DNA of 38,754 nucleotides from JBOFOR01 sp051654865 (GTDB lineage Bacteria > Bacillota > Clostridia > Peptostreptococcales > Peptostreptococcaceae), in NCBI GenBank assembly GCA_051654865.1, contig JBOFYV010000110.1, positions 1 to 38,754 on the forward strand, in the 5' to 3' direction. Each line of letters starts with the position of its first letter. Positions within the stretch are counted from its first letter, which is position 1. The notes under the pieces were generated by a model that was not told the origin of the DNA, did not search any database, and saw nothing but the letters and a program-made list of their open reading frames with translations. The position numbers were made by a program, and so were the translations under genes. Below, piece after piece: positions 7,688 through 14,930 of this stretch.

Positions 7688-8854
7688 GTGAATTATAATT
7701 TTGATGAAGTGATTGATAGGAGTAGCAATTTTTCAGTTAAATGGTCAGAAATGGATAAAAAATATGGATCTAATGATCTTTTACCAATGTGGGTAGCAGA
7801 TATGGATTTTAAAACTGCACCTTGTATAATGGAAGCTCTTAAAAATAGATTAGAGCAAGGTATTTTTGGATATACAACTAGGCCAGAATCATATAATAAA
7901 TCTATAGTAAATTGGGTTAATCGAAGATTTGGATGGAGTATAGAATCAGAGTGGTTAATGTTTAGCCCTGGGGTAGTTCCAACTCTAAGTTTAATAGTTC
8001 AAGAGATGACTAAAGAAAATGACAAGATAATGATACAAGAGCCTGTATATGGTCCGTTTAATAGTGTAGTAAAACAAAACAAAAGAGAACTTGTAATAAG
8101 TCCTCTAATGAAGCTAGAAGATGGTAATTATATAATGGATTATGATGATATAGAATCAAAAATAAAGGATGTAAAGATATTTATACTTTGCAATCCTCAT
8201 AATCCTGTAGGTAGAGTATGGACAAAAGAAGAACTAATAAAGCTAGGTAATATTTGCTTAAAACACAATGTACTAGTAGTATCTGATGAAATACATAGTG
8301 ATATTATAATGAAAAACCACAAACATACTCCATTTGCTTCAATAAATAAGGAATTTGAACAAAATAGTATAACTTGTATGGCACCAACTAAAACATTTAA
8401 TATAGCTGGACTTCAAATGTCTCAAGTAATAGTACCTAATGAGAAACACTATAAAATATTAGATGAAGCATTTACTAGACTGGATATAAAAAGAAATAAC
8501 GCATTTAGCTTAGTGGCTACAGAAGCTGCATATAATGAAGGCGAGGAGTGGCTAGAAGAATATCTTGAATATATAGAAGGAAATATAGATTTTGCTATAG
8601 ATTATATAAAAGAAAATATACCGACACTAAAAGCTAGAAAACCAGAAGGTACTTACTTATTATGGGTAGATTTTAGTGGAACTGGATTAAGTGATGATGA
8701 AATCTCTAAGATATTAGTTGAAAAAGGAAAAGTAGCACTAAACAGTGGAATTGCATTTGGTACTGGAGGAGAAGGATATCAAAGAATAAACTTAGCTTGT
8801 CCAAGGTCGATGGTAGAAGAAGGATTAAATAGAATAAAAAAAGCAATAAGTTAA
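7688..8854 (+). CDS. patB: PatB/MalY family C-S lyase (cystathionine beta-lyase type aminotransferase-fold enzyme)
   Basis: PLP enzyme of fold type I, 388 residues, typical of MalY/PatB. It probably cleaves the C-S bond of cystathionine or cysteine to pyruvate, ammonia and a thiol. Key features: MWVADMDF near residue 35, CNPHNPVGRVW (residues 168-178), SDEIHSDI (199-206) with the Asp that pairs with the PLP ring nitrogen, and the Schiff-base Lys235 in APTKTFNIAG. The GTG start at 7688 is set by TGGAGG seven or so bases before it. It lies directly upstream of the SAM riboswitch and metY-metA, so it belongs to the same sulfur amino-acid block but is outside the riboswitch control. About 340 bp separate it from the upstream symporter; that gap holds the symporter leader and promoter plus 150 bp with no clear promoter for this gene. 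Confidence 0.87.
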   Translation: MNYNFDEVIDRSSNFSVKWSEMDKKYGSNDLLPMWVADMDFKTAPCIMEALKNRLEQGIFGYTTRPESYNKSIVNWVNRRFGWSIESEWLMFSPGVVPTLSLIVQEMTKENDKIMIQEPVYGPFNSVVKQNKRELVISPLMKLEDGNYIMDYDDIESKIKDVKIFILCNPHNPVGRVWTKEELIKLGNICLKHNVLVVSDEIHSDIIMKNHKHTPFASINKEFEQNSITCMAPTKTFNIAGLQMSQVIVPNEKHYKILDEAFTRLDIKRNNAFSLVATEAAYNEGEEWLEEYLEYIEGNIDFAIDYIKENIPTLKARKPEGTYLLWVDFSGTGLSDDEISKILVEKGKVALNSGIAFGTGGEGYQRINLACPRSMVEEGLNRIKKAIS

Positions 8855-8878
8855 AAGTTAGAAAATTCAAAAAATAAG

Positions 8879-8907
8879 TTGACAATTATATATTAAATAA
8901 ATACTAT
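8879..8907 (+). promoter_or_regulatory. Promoter of the SAM-riboswitch metY-metA transcript
   Basis: Consensus TTGACA (8879-8884), a 17-bp spacer and TACTAT (8902-8907) lie about 25 bp ahead of the riboswitch P1 stem. Confidence 0.8.
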
Positions 8908-8930
8908 ATATCATATAAAACTAAATAAAA

Positions 8931-9036
8931 TCTTATCAAGAGTGGTGGAGGGATCTGGCCCTATGAAACCCAGCAACCAGTATATTTAATATACATTGGT
9001 GCTAAATCCAGCAGCATAATGCTGAAAGATGAGTAT
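8931..9036 (+). promoter_or_regulatory. SAM-I (S-box) riboswitch aptamer
   Basis: The conserved core can be read directly: CTTATCAAGAGTGGTGGAGG, GGCCCTATGAAACCCAGCAACC, a P3 hairpin, GGTGCTAAATCC and the closing GAAAGATGAG. P1 is CTTATC paired with GATGAG. SAM binding holds P1 closed; without SAM the 3' side (AGTATAAT, 9032-9039) can pair with ATTATACT (9061-9068) of the terminator. This predicts termination when SAM is plentiful. Confidence 0.96.
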
Positions 9037-9050
9037 AATAAAGCTTATTT

Positions 9051-9078
9051 AGGCCTAAGTATTATACTTAGGCCTTTT
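9051..9078 (+). terminator. Riboswitch-controlled terminator ahead of metY
   Basis: AGGCCTAAGTAT (9051-9062) is repeated in reverse complement at 9064-9075, followed by a short T-run. It is the expression platform of the SAM-I riboswitch. Confidence 0.9.
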
Positions 9079-9112
9079 ATAATGAAAAAATAGAGATTCA
9101 GGGGGAGTTAAT

Positions 9113-10378
9113 ATGAGTAAAAAAGAAACTATATGTATACAAGGAAACTATAATCCAGTGAATGGGGAACCTAGAGTTTTACCGTTATACCAAAGTACTA
9201 CATTTAAATATTCTAGTGTAGATGAATTAGCGGACTTATTTGATTTAAAAACTTCAGGTCATATATATTCAAGAATAAGTAATCCAACAGTTCAAGCATT
9301 TGAAGAGAAAATAAATTTGTTAGAAGGTGGAGTAGGAGCAGTTGCGTTATCTTCGGGTCAAGCGGCTAATATGACGGCAGTACTTAATATTTGTAAATCG
9401 GGAGATAGTATTCTTTGTTCAACTAAGGTGTATGGAGGTACATTTAATTTATTAGGAACGAGCTTGAGAAATTTTGGAATAAAGCTAATATCATTTGATC
9501 CTGATTTTAGCATTGAAGAAATAAAATCTCTAGCAGATGAAAATACAAAACTACTATTTGCAGAAACAATATCAAATCCTAGTTTAGATGTGCTTGATTT
9601 TGATAAAATATCAAAAGTAGCTAAAGAACTAGATATTCCTCTTATAGTAGACAATACATTAGCATCACCTTATCTTTGTAATCCTCTAGAGCTTGGAGCA
9701 AATATAGTAACTCATTCTACATCTAAATATATAGATGGTCATGCTACTTGCTTAGGTGGGATAATAATAGATGGTGGTAATTTTAATTGGAATAATGGAA
9801 AATTTGAATGTTTAGTTGAAAACGATCCATCTTATCATGGAATAAGCTATGCAGAATACTTTAAAGAAGCTGCATATATAAGCAAAGCTAGAGTACAGTT
9901 ATTAAGAGATTATGGAAATTGTATGAGTCCTTTCAATGCATATCTTTCTAACTTATTATCAGAAACATTACATTTAAGAATGGAAAGACATTGTGACAAT
10001 GCACTTAAAATAGCTAGATTTTTAGAAAAACATAAAAATATTGAGTGGATCAATTATCCAGGCCTTGAAAGTAGCAAGTATTACGAGGTTGCTACAAAAT
10101 ATTTACCTAAAGGATGCAGTGGAGTACTATCTTTCGGAATTAAAGGAGGATTAGATAGTGCCAAAGAGTTTATATCAAAGCTTAAAATAGCAGCATTAGT
10201 AACACATGTTGCAGATAATAGAACTTGTGTAATTCATCCAGCATCAACAACTCATAGGCAACTAAATGAGAAAGAACAAATAGAAGCAGGTGTGTTACCT
10301 TCATTAATAAGATTATCTGTTGGCATAGAGAATGTAGATGATTTAATAGAAGATTTAAACCAAGCATTAGAAATATAA
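9113..10378 (+). CDS. metY: O-acetylhomoserine sulfhydrylase (aminocarboxypropyltransferase)
   Basis: PLP enzyme of the Cys/Met metabolism family that converts O-acetylhomoserine and sulfide (or methanethiol) to homocysteine (or methionine). It has 421 residues, typical of MetY and longer than MetB/MetC. Visible are YSRISNPT (residues 52-59), the ALSSGQAA region, VDNTLASP (179-186) and the Schiff-base Lys205 in HSTSKYIDGHA. ATG start behind GGGGGAG. First gene of the SAM-riboswitch operon; metA follows after 17 bp and encodes the enzyme that makes its substrate. Confidence 0.94.
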   Translation: MSKKETICIQGNYNPVNGEPRVLPLYQSTTFKYSSVDELADLFDLKTSGHIYSRISNPTVQAFEEKINLLEGGVGAVALSSGQAANMTAVLNICKSGDSILCSTKVYGGTFNLLGTSLRNFGIKLISFDPDFSIEEIKSLADENTKLLFAETISNPSLDVLDFDKISKVAKELDIPLIVDNTLASPYLCNPLELGANIVTHSTSKYIDGHATCLGGIIIDGGNFNWNNGKFECLVENDPSYHGISYAEYFKEAAYISKARVQLLRDYGNCMSPFNAYLSNLLSETLHLRMERHCDNALKIARFLEKHKNIEWINYPGLESSKYYEVATKYLPKGCSGVLSFGIKGGLDSAKEFISKLKIAALVTHVADNRTCVIHPASTTHRQLNEKEQIEAGVLPSLIRLSVGIENVDDLIEDLNQALEI

Positions 10379-10395
10379 AAAGGGAGATGTTATGA

Positions 10396-11268
10396 ATGAC
10401 ATTAATTTTACAAAAAGGTCTACCTGTAATAGATAAGTTATTAAAAGAAGGTGTTGATGTAAACTGTATAGAGTATAATGAAAAAAATAATATCAATGTA
10501 AGAATCGCAATCGTAAACTTAATGCCTTTAAAGTTAGATGCGGAGCTTGATTTATTAAGACGTTTATCTAAAGCAAACTATAATATATTTGTAGAATTCA
10601 TAAAGACAACATCAAGAGAGAGTAAAAGAGAGTGCAATGAATATACACAAAAATATTATAAAACAATAGATAAAATACAAAATGATTATTTTGATGGAGT
10701 AATAATAACTGGTGCACCTGTAGAGCAGATGGAATTTGAAGAGGTTGATTATTGGGATGAACTAAAAGATATTATGGAATACTCTAGAACAAAAACAAAA
10801 TCTACATTCCATATTTGCTGGGCTGCACAAGCTGGATTATACAACTTTTATAATATAAATAAAAGGAAACTTGATGAAAAGTGCTTTGGGGTATTTGAGC
10901 ACAAAGTTAATAAGGATAGCAAGATAGTTAGAGAGTTTAAAGAGAGTTTTTTTGCTCCACATTCAAGGCATACAACTGTAGATATTAATGAAATAACACA
11001 AAAGAATGACTTGAAAGTTGTTAGCTATTCAGAAGATGCAGGGGCATATATTATTGAAGATAATAGAGATATTTTTGTTATGGGACATAGTGAATACAAT
11101 AAATATACATTAGATAATGAGTATAAAAGAGATTTAAATAGAGGCTTAAATATAGATTTACCTAGAAACTATTATGAAAATGATGATTATAAAAAAGAAC
11201 CCATACCTAAATGGATAGAACATTCAGAGTTACTATTTAAAAATTGGGTTGAATATTACTTGATATAA
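10396..11268 (+). CDS. metA: Homoserine O-acetyltransferase, MetA type
   Basis: Activates homoserine for methionine synthesis. It has the MetA/HTS fold with 290 residues, catalytic Cys141 (HICWAAQAG) and the His231/Glu233 pair (MGHSEYN). At the specificity position the sequence is TGAPVE with Glu110. In characterised MetA enzymes Glu at this site gives acetyl-CoA use and Gly gives succinyl-CoA, so acetyltransferase activity is predicted, matching MetY. ATG 10396 is preceded by AGGGAG at a good distance; the ATG at 10392 is out of frame. Co-transcribed with metY under the SAM-I riboswitch. Confidence 0.94.
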   Translation: MTLILQKGLPVIDKLLKEGVDVNCIEYNEKNNINVRIAIVNLMPLKLDAELDLLRRLSKANYNIFVEFIKTTSRESKRECNEYTQKYYKTIDKIQNDYFDGVIITGAPVEQMEFEEVDYWDELKDIMEYSRTKTKSTFHICWAAQAGLYNFYNINKRKLDEKCFGVFEHKVNKDSKIVREFKESFFAPHSRHTTVDINEITQKNDLKVVSYSEDAGAYIIEDNRDIFVMGHSEYNKYTLDNEYKRDLNRGLNIDLPRNYYENDDYKKEPIPKWIEHSELLFKNWVEYYLI

Positions 11269-11290
11269 GATAAACACATATATATATGAA

Positions 11291-11330
11291 AATAACTCTG
11301 GTGAAAGAGTCTCACTGGAGTTATTTTTAT
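11291..11330 (+). terminator. Intrinsic terminator after metA
   Basis: A 14-bp stem (11291-11304 with 11312-11325, two wobbles or mismatches) is followed by a T-run. Confidence 0.8.
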
Positions 11331-11340
11331 GTAAAATAAG

Positions 11341-11391
11341 TTGACAAAACAAGATTACAATCGTAAGATTTAGATAAGATTACAACTGTAG
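11341..11391 (+). promoter_or_regulatory. blaI promoter with two BlaI/MecI-type operators
   Basis: TTGACA (11341-11346), 17 bp, TAAGAT (11364-11369). Two TTACA-NN-TGTAA-like dyads overlap it: TTACAATCGTAA (11355-11366) in the spacer and -10, and TTACAACTGTAG (11380-11391) at the start site. This matches known Bla/Mec operators and predicts autorepression. Confidence 0.75.
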
Positions 11392-11409
11392 TTTAAAGGA
11401 GGGATAAAA

Positions 11410-11772
11410 TTGAATCAAATAACAGAATCAGAATTAGAAATAATGAAGGTGCTCTGGAAACTAAACAGTGCAACTAGCTCTCAAATTATAGAAAATTTAG
11501 AAGGAGAGAGTGATTGGAAGCCAAAAACTATTCAGACTCTAATAACTAGATTAGTAGCTAAGGAAGCTATAGAGGTAGATAAGAGTAACAAAAAGTCATA
11601 TATTTATTATCCAAAAGTAAGTGAAGAACAGTATAAATCATATGCAAATGACTCTTTTTTAAAAAAATTATACAACGGATCAATAAATTTAATGTTATCT
11701 AGTTTTATAAAGGATAAGAAATTATCACAAGACGAGATTAATGACTTAAGGAAACTCTTAGATGATGAATAA
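11410..11772 (+). CDS. blaI: BlaI/MecI/CopY family transcriptional repressor
   Basis: Winged-helix repressor of 120 residues, close in length and pattern to staphylococcal BlaI: LTESELEIMKVLWK-like N-terminus, KPKTIQTLITRL recognition helix (residues 37-48), SYIYYPKVSEEQY wing, and FLKKLYNGSINLMLSSF. TTG start behind AAAGGAGGG. In S. aureus BlaI inactivation is by cleavage at Asn101-Phe102; here the equivalent pair is Ser98-Phe99. No blaR1-like sensor protease or beta-lactamase is in the window, so the signal and targets are unknown. The LysR gene follows after 27 bp and may be co-transcribed. Confidence 0.88.
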   Translation: MNQITESELEIMKVLWKLNSATSSQIIENLEGESDWKPKTIQTLITRLVAKEAIEVDKSNKKSYIYYPKVSEEQYKSYANDSFLKKLYNGSINLMLSSFIKDKKLSQDEINDLRKLLDDE

Positions 11773-11799
11773 TATAAAAATGATAAAAAAGGGGTAAGT

Positions 11800-12663
11800 A
11801 TGAGTATAAGACATTTAAGAATATTTATCATGGTGGCGGATTATGGGAAAATGAGTTTAGCTGCAGAAAAATTATTTATTACTCAGCCATCTGTTAGCCA
11901 AGCTATAAAAGAAATAGAAGAATATTATGGAGTTAAGCTATTTGAAAGACTTTCAAAAAAACTATTCATTACAGAAAGTGGAGAGATGTTATTAAAATAT
12001 GCTAGACACATAGTACAATCTTTTGATGAAATGGAAATGGGACTAAAAAATAAAGGTCAGAAAGTTTGTCTGCGTATAGGTGCTACAATTACAGTTGGTA
12101 GTTGTATGATAAATGATATTATAAATAAAATAGAAAAAGAAAATGATGAAATATCTACTAAAATAACAATAAACAACACAGAAGTTATTCAAAGAATGCT
12201 ACTAAATAGTGAGCTAGATGTAGCAATAATTGAAGGTATTGTTACTAATAAAGACTTAGTAAAAAGATGTGTTCATACAGATAAATTAATAGTAGTAGTT
12301 GGAAATAATCATAAATTTTATAATAGAGATAAAATAAGTATACAGGAATTAAGCGGAGAAGACGTTATAGCAAGAGAAGAAGGTAGTGGAGGTAGACAAA
12401 TATTTGAGAATATATTAAAAGATAATAATATAGACATAAATATAAAATATAGTAGTACTGATACTGAGGCAATAAAAAATGCAGTTATTAATGGGAGAGG
12501 ATTAGCTGTACTATCTAGTATGATTGTTCAAAAAGAAATTAAAGAAGGTACACTACATAAGATATCTCTAAAAGAAGTGAATATGTTTAGAGAGATTTCG
12601 GTAGTATACCATAAAAATAAGTTTATATCTGAGTATCTACAAACGTTCCTAGATATTCTCTAA
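11800..12663 (+). CDS. LysR family transcriptional regulator
   Basis: Typical LTTR of 287 residues. An N-terminal winged HTH (MSIRHLRIFIMVADYGKMSLAAEKLFITQPSVSQ region, residues 1-60, with FERLSKKLFITESGE as the wing) is joined to a substrate-binding domain (about residues 88-287) with the REEGSGGRQIFE segment often seen in CysL-type members. Start at ATG behind AAAAGGGG. It converges on the chromate transporter pair with only 7 bp between stops. Regulating that pair is plausible by proximity but not shown; co-transcription with blaI is also possible. Confidence 0.88.
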   Translation: MSIRHLRIFIMVADYGKMSLAAEKLFITQPSVSQAIKEIEEYYGVKLFERLSKKLFITESGEMLLKYARHIVQSFDEMEMGLKNKGQKVCLRIGATITVGSCMINDIINKIEKENDEISTKITINNTEVIQRMLLNSELDVAIIEGIVTNKDLVKRCVHTDKLIVVVGNNHKFYNRDKISIQELSGEDVIAREEGSGGRQIFENILKDNNIDINIKYSSTDTEAIKNAVINGRGLAVLSSMIVQKEIKEGTLHKISLKEVNMFREISVVYHKNKFISEYLQTFLDIL

Positions 12664-12670
12664 GATACAA

Positions 12671-13231
12671 TTAAAATGCCATATAAGCAAAAGTTCCTAT
12701 TATTCCTGAACCGAATATAACTAATATAGGACTTAACTTGAATTTTCTAAGTGCTATCATAGCACCAACGAATAATGAAAACTCAACTATACGGAAGTTT
12801 GATAAGATGATATCTTGTTTTTCTGCTTGGAATAAAGCTAATGTTAGTATAGATAATCCAGCGGAACTTATAAGTGCAACAACTGCAGGACGAAGACTAG
12901 CAAGTACTGTTTGTACACCTGTAAAACCACGATATTTATAGTAAAAATGAGCTAGAGTTAAGCAAATTATAAATGAAGGTATTATAACACCTAAAGTACA
13001 GATAATTGCACCAGGTAGTCCTGCAAGTCTAGTCCCAACGAATGTTGAAGAATTTATAGATATAGGTCCTGGAGTCATTTCAGCAATAGTTACTAAATCT
13101 GCAAATTCTGGTAGAGTCATTAAACCTGTTACATTAACTATTTGATTCTGAATTAATGGTATAGCAGCATATCCACCACCAACACTGAATAATCCTACTT
13201 GTATAAAACTAAAGAATAATTGCCAAATCAT
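12671..13231 (-). CDS. chrA: Chromate transporter family protein, second half-subunit
   Basis: Short-chain CHR protein of 186 residues, about six hydrophobic segments. The CHR signature is clear: FSVGGGYAAIPLIQNQIV (residues 15-32), EMTPGPISINSSTFVG and GLPGAIICTLGVIIP. Short CHR proteins act in pairs with opposite topology; the partner is the gene immediately upstream (stop and start one base apart). Family members export chromate, but in an anaerobe the physiological anion is unknown. ATG follows TGGAGG with a longish 12-nt spacer. Confidence 0.88.
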   Translation of the reverse strand: MIWQLFFSFIQVGLFSVGGGYAAIPLIQNQIVNVTGLMTLPEFADLVTIAEMTPGPISINSSTFVGTRLAGLPGAIICTLGVIIPSFIICLTLAHFYYKYRGFTGVQTVLASLRPAVVALISSAGLSILTLALFQAEKQDIILSNFRIVEFSLFVGAMIALRKFKLSPILVIFGSGIIGTFAYMAF

Positions 13232-13232
13232 A

Positions 13233-13838
13233 TTATAATCTTACCTCCATCTCAGATTCTTTTTTTGTTCTTTTAATGTCTATTAAAAGATTAACTATAC
13301 CTACAGCTAAGCATAGTAAAATTACTGTAATAGCACTAATTCCAAACACATAAGTCATAATAAATGTTATTATCATTAATGCAATATATAAAGAGTTTCC
13401 TGTTGTAATAACATTCTTAGCAAGTTTTATTACGACATCACATATAACAGCAGCAACACCAGCTCTCATAACAATTAAAGCTGTTGCAATTATTTCACTT
13501 TCTCTAAATTGAGTGTAGAATACAGATATTATTGAAATAATAACCATTGGTGGTATAGATGTTCCAAGTATAGCGATTATAGAACCTAAAACACCTTGCA
13601 TTCTATAGCCTAATATAACCGATGCATTTATAGGTATCGGACCAGGAGATGATTGAGCTATTGCAGTTATATCAAGCATTTCACTTTCTTCCAACCAACC
13701 TAACTCTTCAACGAATTTTTTCTTCATAAGAGATACTATTACAAAACCGCCACCGAAAGTAGAAGCACTAAGTATAAATGTAGATTTAAATAATTCCCAT
13801 AAGATTTTCCAATCTCTTTTATAATTTCTATTTTCCAT
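13233..13838 (-). CDS. chrA: Chromate transporter family protein, first half-subunit
   Basis: Short-chain CHR protein of 201 residues. It carries STFGGGFVIVSLMKKKFVEE (residues 26-45), AIAQSSPGPIPINASVILG, and the conserved GSIIAILGTSIPP. Start ATG 13838 with AAGGAG. First gene of a two-gene operon with the CHR gene at 12671-13231; together they make the heteromeric transporter typical of Firmicutes. The C-terminus is lysine- and glutamate-rich and cytosolic. Confidence 0.88.
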   Translation of the reverse strand: MENRNYKRDWKILWELFKSTFILSASTFGGGFVIVSLMKKKFVEELGWLEESEMLDITAIAQSSPGPIPINASVILGYRMQGVLGSIIAILGTSIPPMVIISIISVFYTQFRESEIIATALIVMRAGVAAVICDVVIKLAKNVITTGNSLYIALMIITFIMTYVFGISAITVILLCLAVGIVNLLIDIKRTKKESEMEVRL

Positions 13839-13897
13839 TATAAGTTCTCCTTGTTAAATTTTTTTATTGTTACCAATATTAGTATATGTTCAAAGGT

Positions 13898-13961
13898 TAT
13901 ATAAGTAAAATAAATAGTTATTATCAAAAGTATAGGTAAATACCTATATAAGTAAAATAAA
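13898..13961. repeat. 17-bp direct repeat in the chr / riboswitch intergenic region
   Basis: TATATAAGTAAAATAAA occurs at 13898-13914 and 13945-13961, 47 bp apart, upstream of the chr genes and ahead of the riboswitch promoter. It could be paired regulator sites for the chr promoter or a local duplication. Confidence 0.5.
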
Positions 13962-13967
13962 AAAATA

Positions 13968-13996
13968 TTGTTAAAAATTTACATTTATTATATAAT
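13968..13996 (+). promoter_or_regulatory. Promoter of the purine-riboswitch/YczE transcript
   Basis: TTGTTA (13968-13973), 17 bp, perfect TATAAT (13991-13996), ending about 18 bp before the aptamer. Confidence 0.7.
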
Positions 13997-14014
13997 TAGA
14001 AAAAAATATAGAAA

Positions 14015-14081
14015 CCTGTATAAATTCAGCGATAAGGGTTGAAAGTTTCTACAAGGCTACCGTAAATGGCCTAGCTACAGG
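14015..14081 (+). promoter_or_regulatory. Purine-family riboswitch aptamer (guanine-type C at the specificity site)
   Basis: P1 is CCTGTA (14015-14020) with TACAGG (14076-14081). P2 is TTCAG (14025-14029) with TTGAA (14039-14043), loop containing GATAAGGG. J2/3 is the invariant GTTTCTAC (14045-14052). P3 is AGGCTA/TGGCCT with loop CCGTAAA, able to make the G-C loop-loop contacts. J3/1 reads AGC, with C14075 at the guanine/adenine discriminating position (C means guanine-type). Canonical aptamers have GAC here, so the A next to the C is G, and J1/2 is one base longer. The ligand is probably guanine or a relative, but a variant specificity is possible. Confidence 0.85.
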
Positions 14082-14129
14082 AGTTATATACTACGTATTA
14101 AAATAGAAGTAAGGTGTATTTTAATATAT

Positions 14130-14166
14130 AAGCTCCTGTCAAATTAATTGATAGGAGCTTTTTTAT
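14130..14166 (+). terminator. Terminator of the purine riboswitch expression platform
   Basis: AAGCTCCTGTCA (14130-14141) pairs with TGATAGGAGCTT (14149-14160), followed by T-run. The aptamer 3' strand ACAGGAGTTATATA can pair with TATATAAGCTCCTGT, giving an antiterminator that breaks P1. Ligand binding should therefore favour termination (an OFF switch). Confidence 0.88.
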
Positions 14167-14207
14167 AATTAAGGGATCTATAAATATGAAATAATTAGGG
14201 GAGTAAA

Positions 14208-14882
14208 ATGATGAAAGAGTTGCTTACACTAAAAGAATGGACAAAGAGAATTATTATAAACTTGGTAGGTTTATTTATATTAAGTTTTGGAGCTACACTA
14301 GGGATAATATGTGGACTAGGGGCAAGTCCATTTGATGTTTTACAAGTTGGGATGACAAACTATCTACCAATAACAATAGGACAAGCATCGCAGATAATAG
14401 CGTTAGTATTTCTTATATATACGTGGAGTAAAGGTGTTACGCCGGGAATAGGTACTATTATGAATGTTATATTTGTTGGAGGATTTATAGATTTAATATT
14501 TAGTTTTGGAATACAGACACCAAAGTCTTTATTATTTAAATTTATTATGTTAGCATTAAGTATAGTATTTGCGGGATTTGGAATAGTACTATCTTTAAAA
14601 GCTAAGATAGGAGTTGGAACAAGAGATTCATTTATGGAGTATCTAGTTACAGCAACAAATCAAAATGTAAATAAGATAAGATCAATAATTGAAATTTGTG
14701 TATTTTTCTTAGGTATGATGCTAGGTGGCCCTGTTGGAGTTGGAAGTATTATAACTGCCTTGACCCTAGGTCACATTATTACATATTGTGCAAAACTACT
14801 AAAATATGACTTTGATGTAAATAATCATTACACATTTAGTGATATTATAAAAACGAATAAAAATAAAATTATATCTGAATAA
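14208..14882 (+). CDS. YczE/YitT-type integral membrane protein under purine riboswitch
   Basis: 224 residues with about five to six transmembrane helices. The sequence has the YczE/COG2364 pattern: FGATLGIICGLGASPFDVLQ (residues 23-42), GQASQI, TPGIGTIMNVIFVGGFIDL, and ARDSF-like GVGTRDSFMEYL, with GGPVGVGSIITALTLGHII near the end. Function of this family is not established; transport of a small molecule is the usual guess. Control by a guanine-class riboswitch suggests import of a purine or a metabolite of purine supply. ATG 14208 or the next codon (14211) could start; both follow AGGGGAG. Transcribed alone, closed by a terminator. Confidence 0.8.
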   Translation: MMKELLTLKEWTKRIIINLVGLFILSFGATLGIICGLGASPFDVLQVGMTNYLPITIGQASQIIALVFLIYTWSKGVTPGIGTIMNVIFVGGFIDLIFSFGIQTPKSLLFKFIMLALSIVFAGFGIVLSLKAKIGVGTRDSFMEYLVTATNQNVNKIRSIIEICVFFLGMMLGGPVGVGSIITALTLGHIITYCAKLLKYDFDVNNHYTFSDIIKTNKNKIISE

Positions 14883-14927
14883 ATAAAAGGGAGATAAATT
14901 TACAATTAAATTATCTCCCTTTTATTT
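14881..14927. terminator. Bidirectional terminator between the YczE-type gene and the hydrolase gene
   Basis: AAATAAAAGGGAGATAA (14881-14897) is perfectly mirrored at 14911-14927, overlapping the stop codon of the upstream gene, with A/T flanks on both sides. Confidence 0.87.
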
Positions 14928-14930
14928 ATA

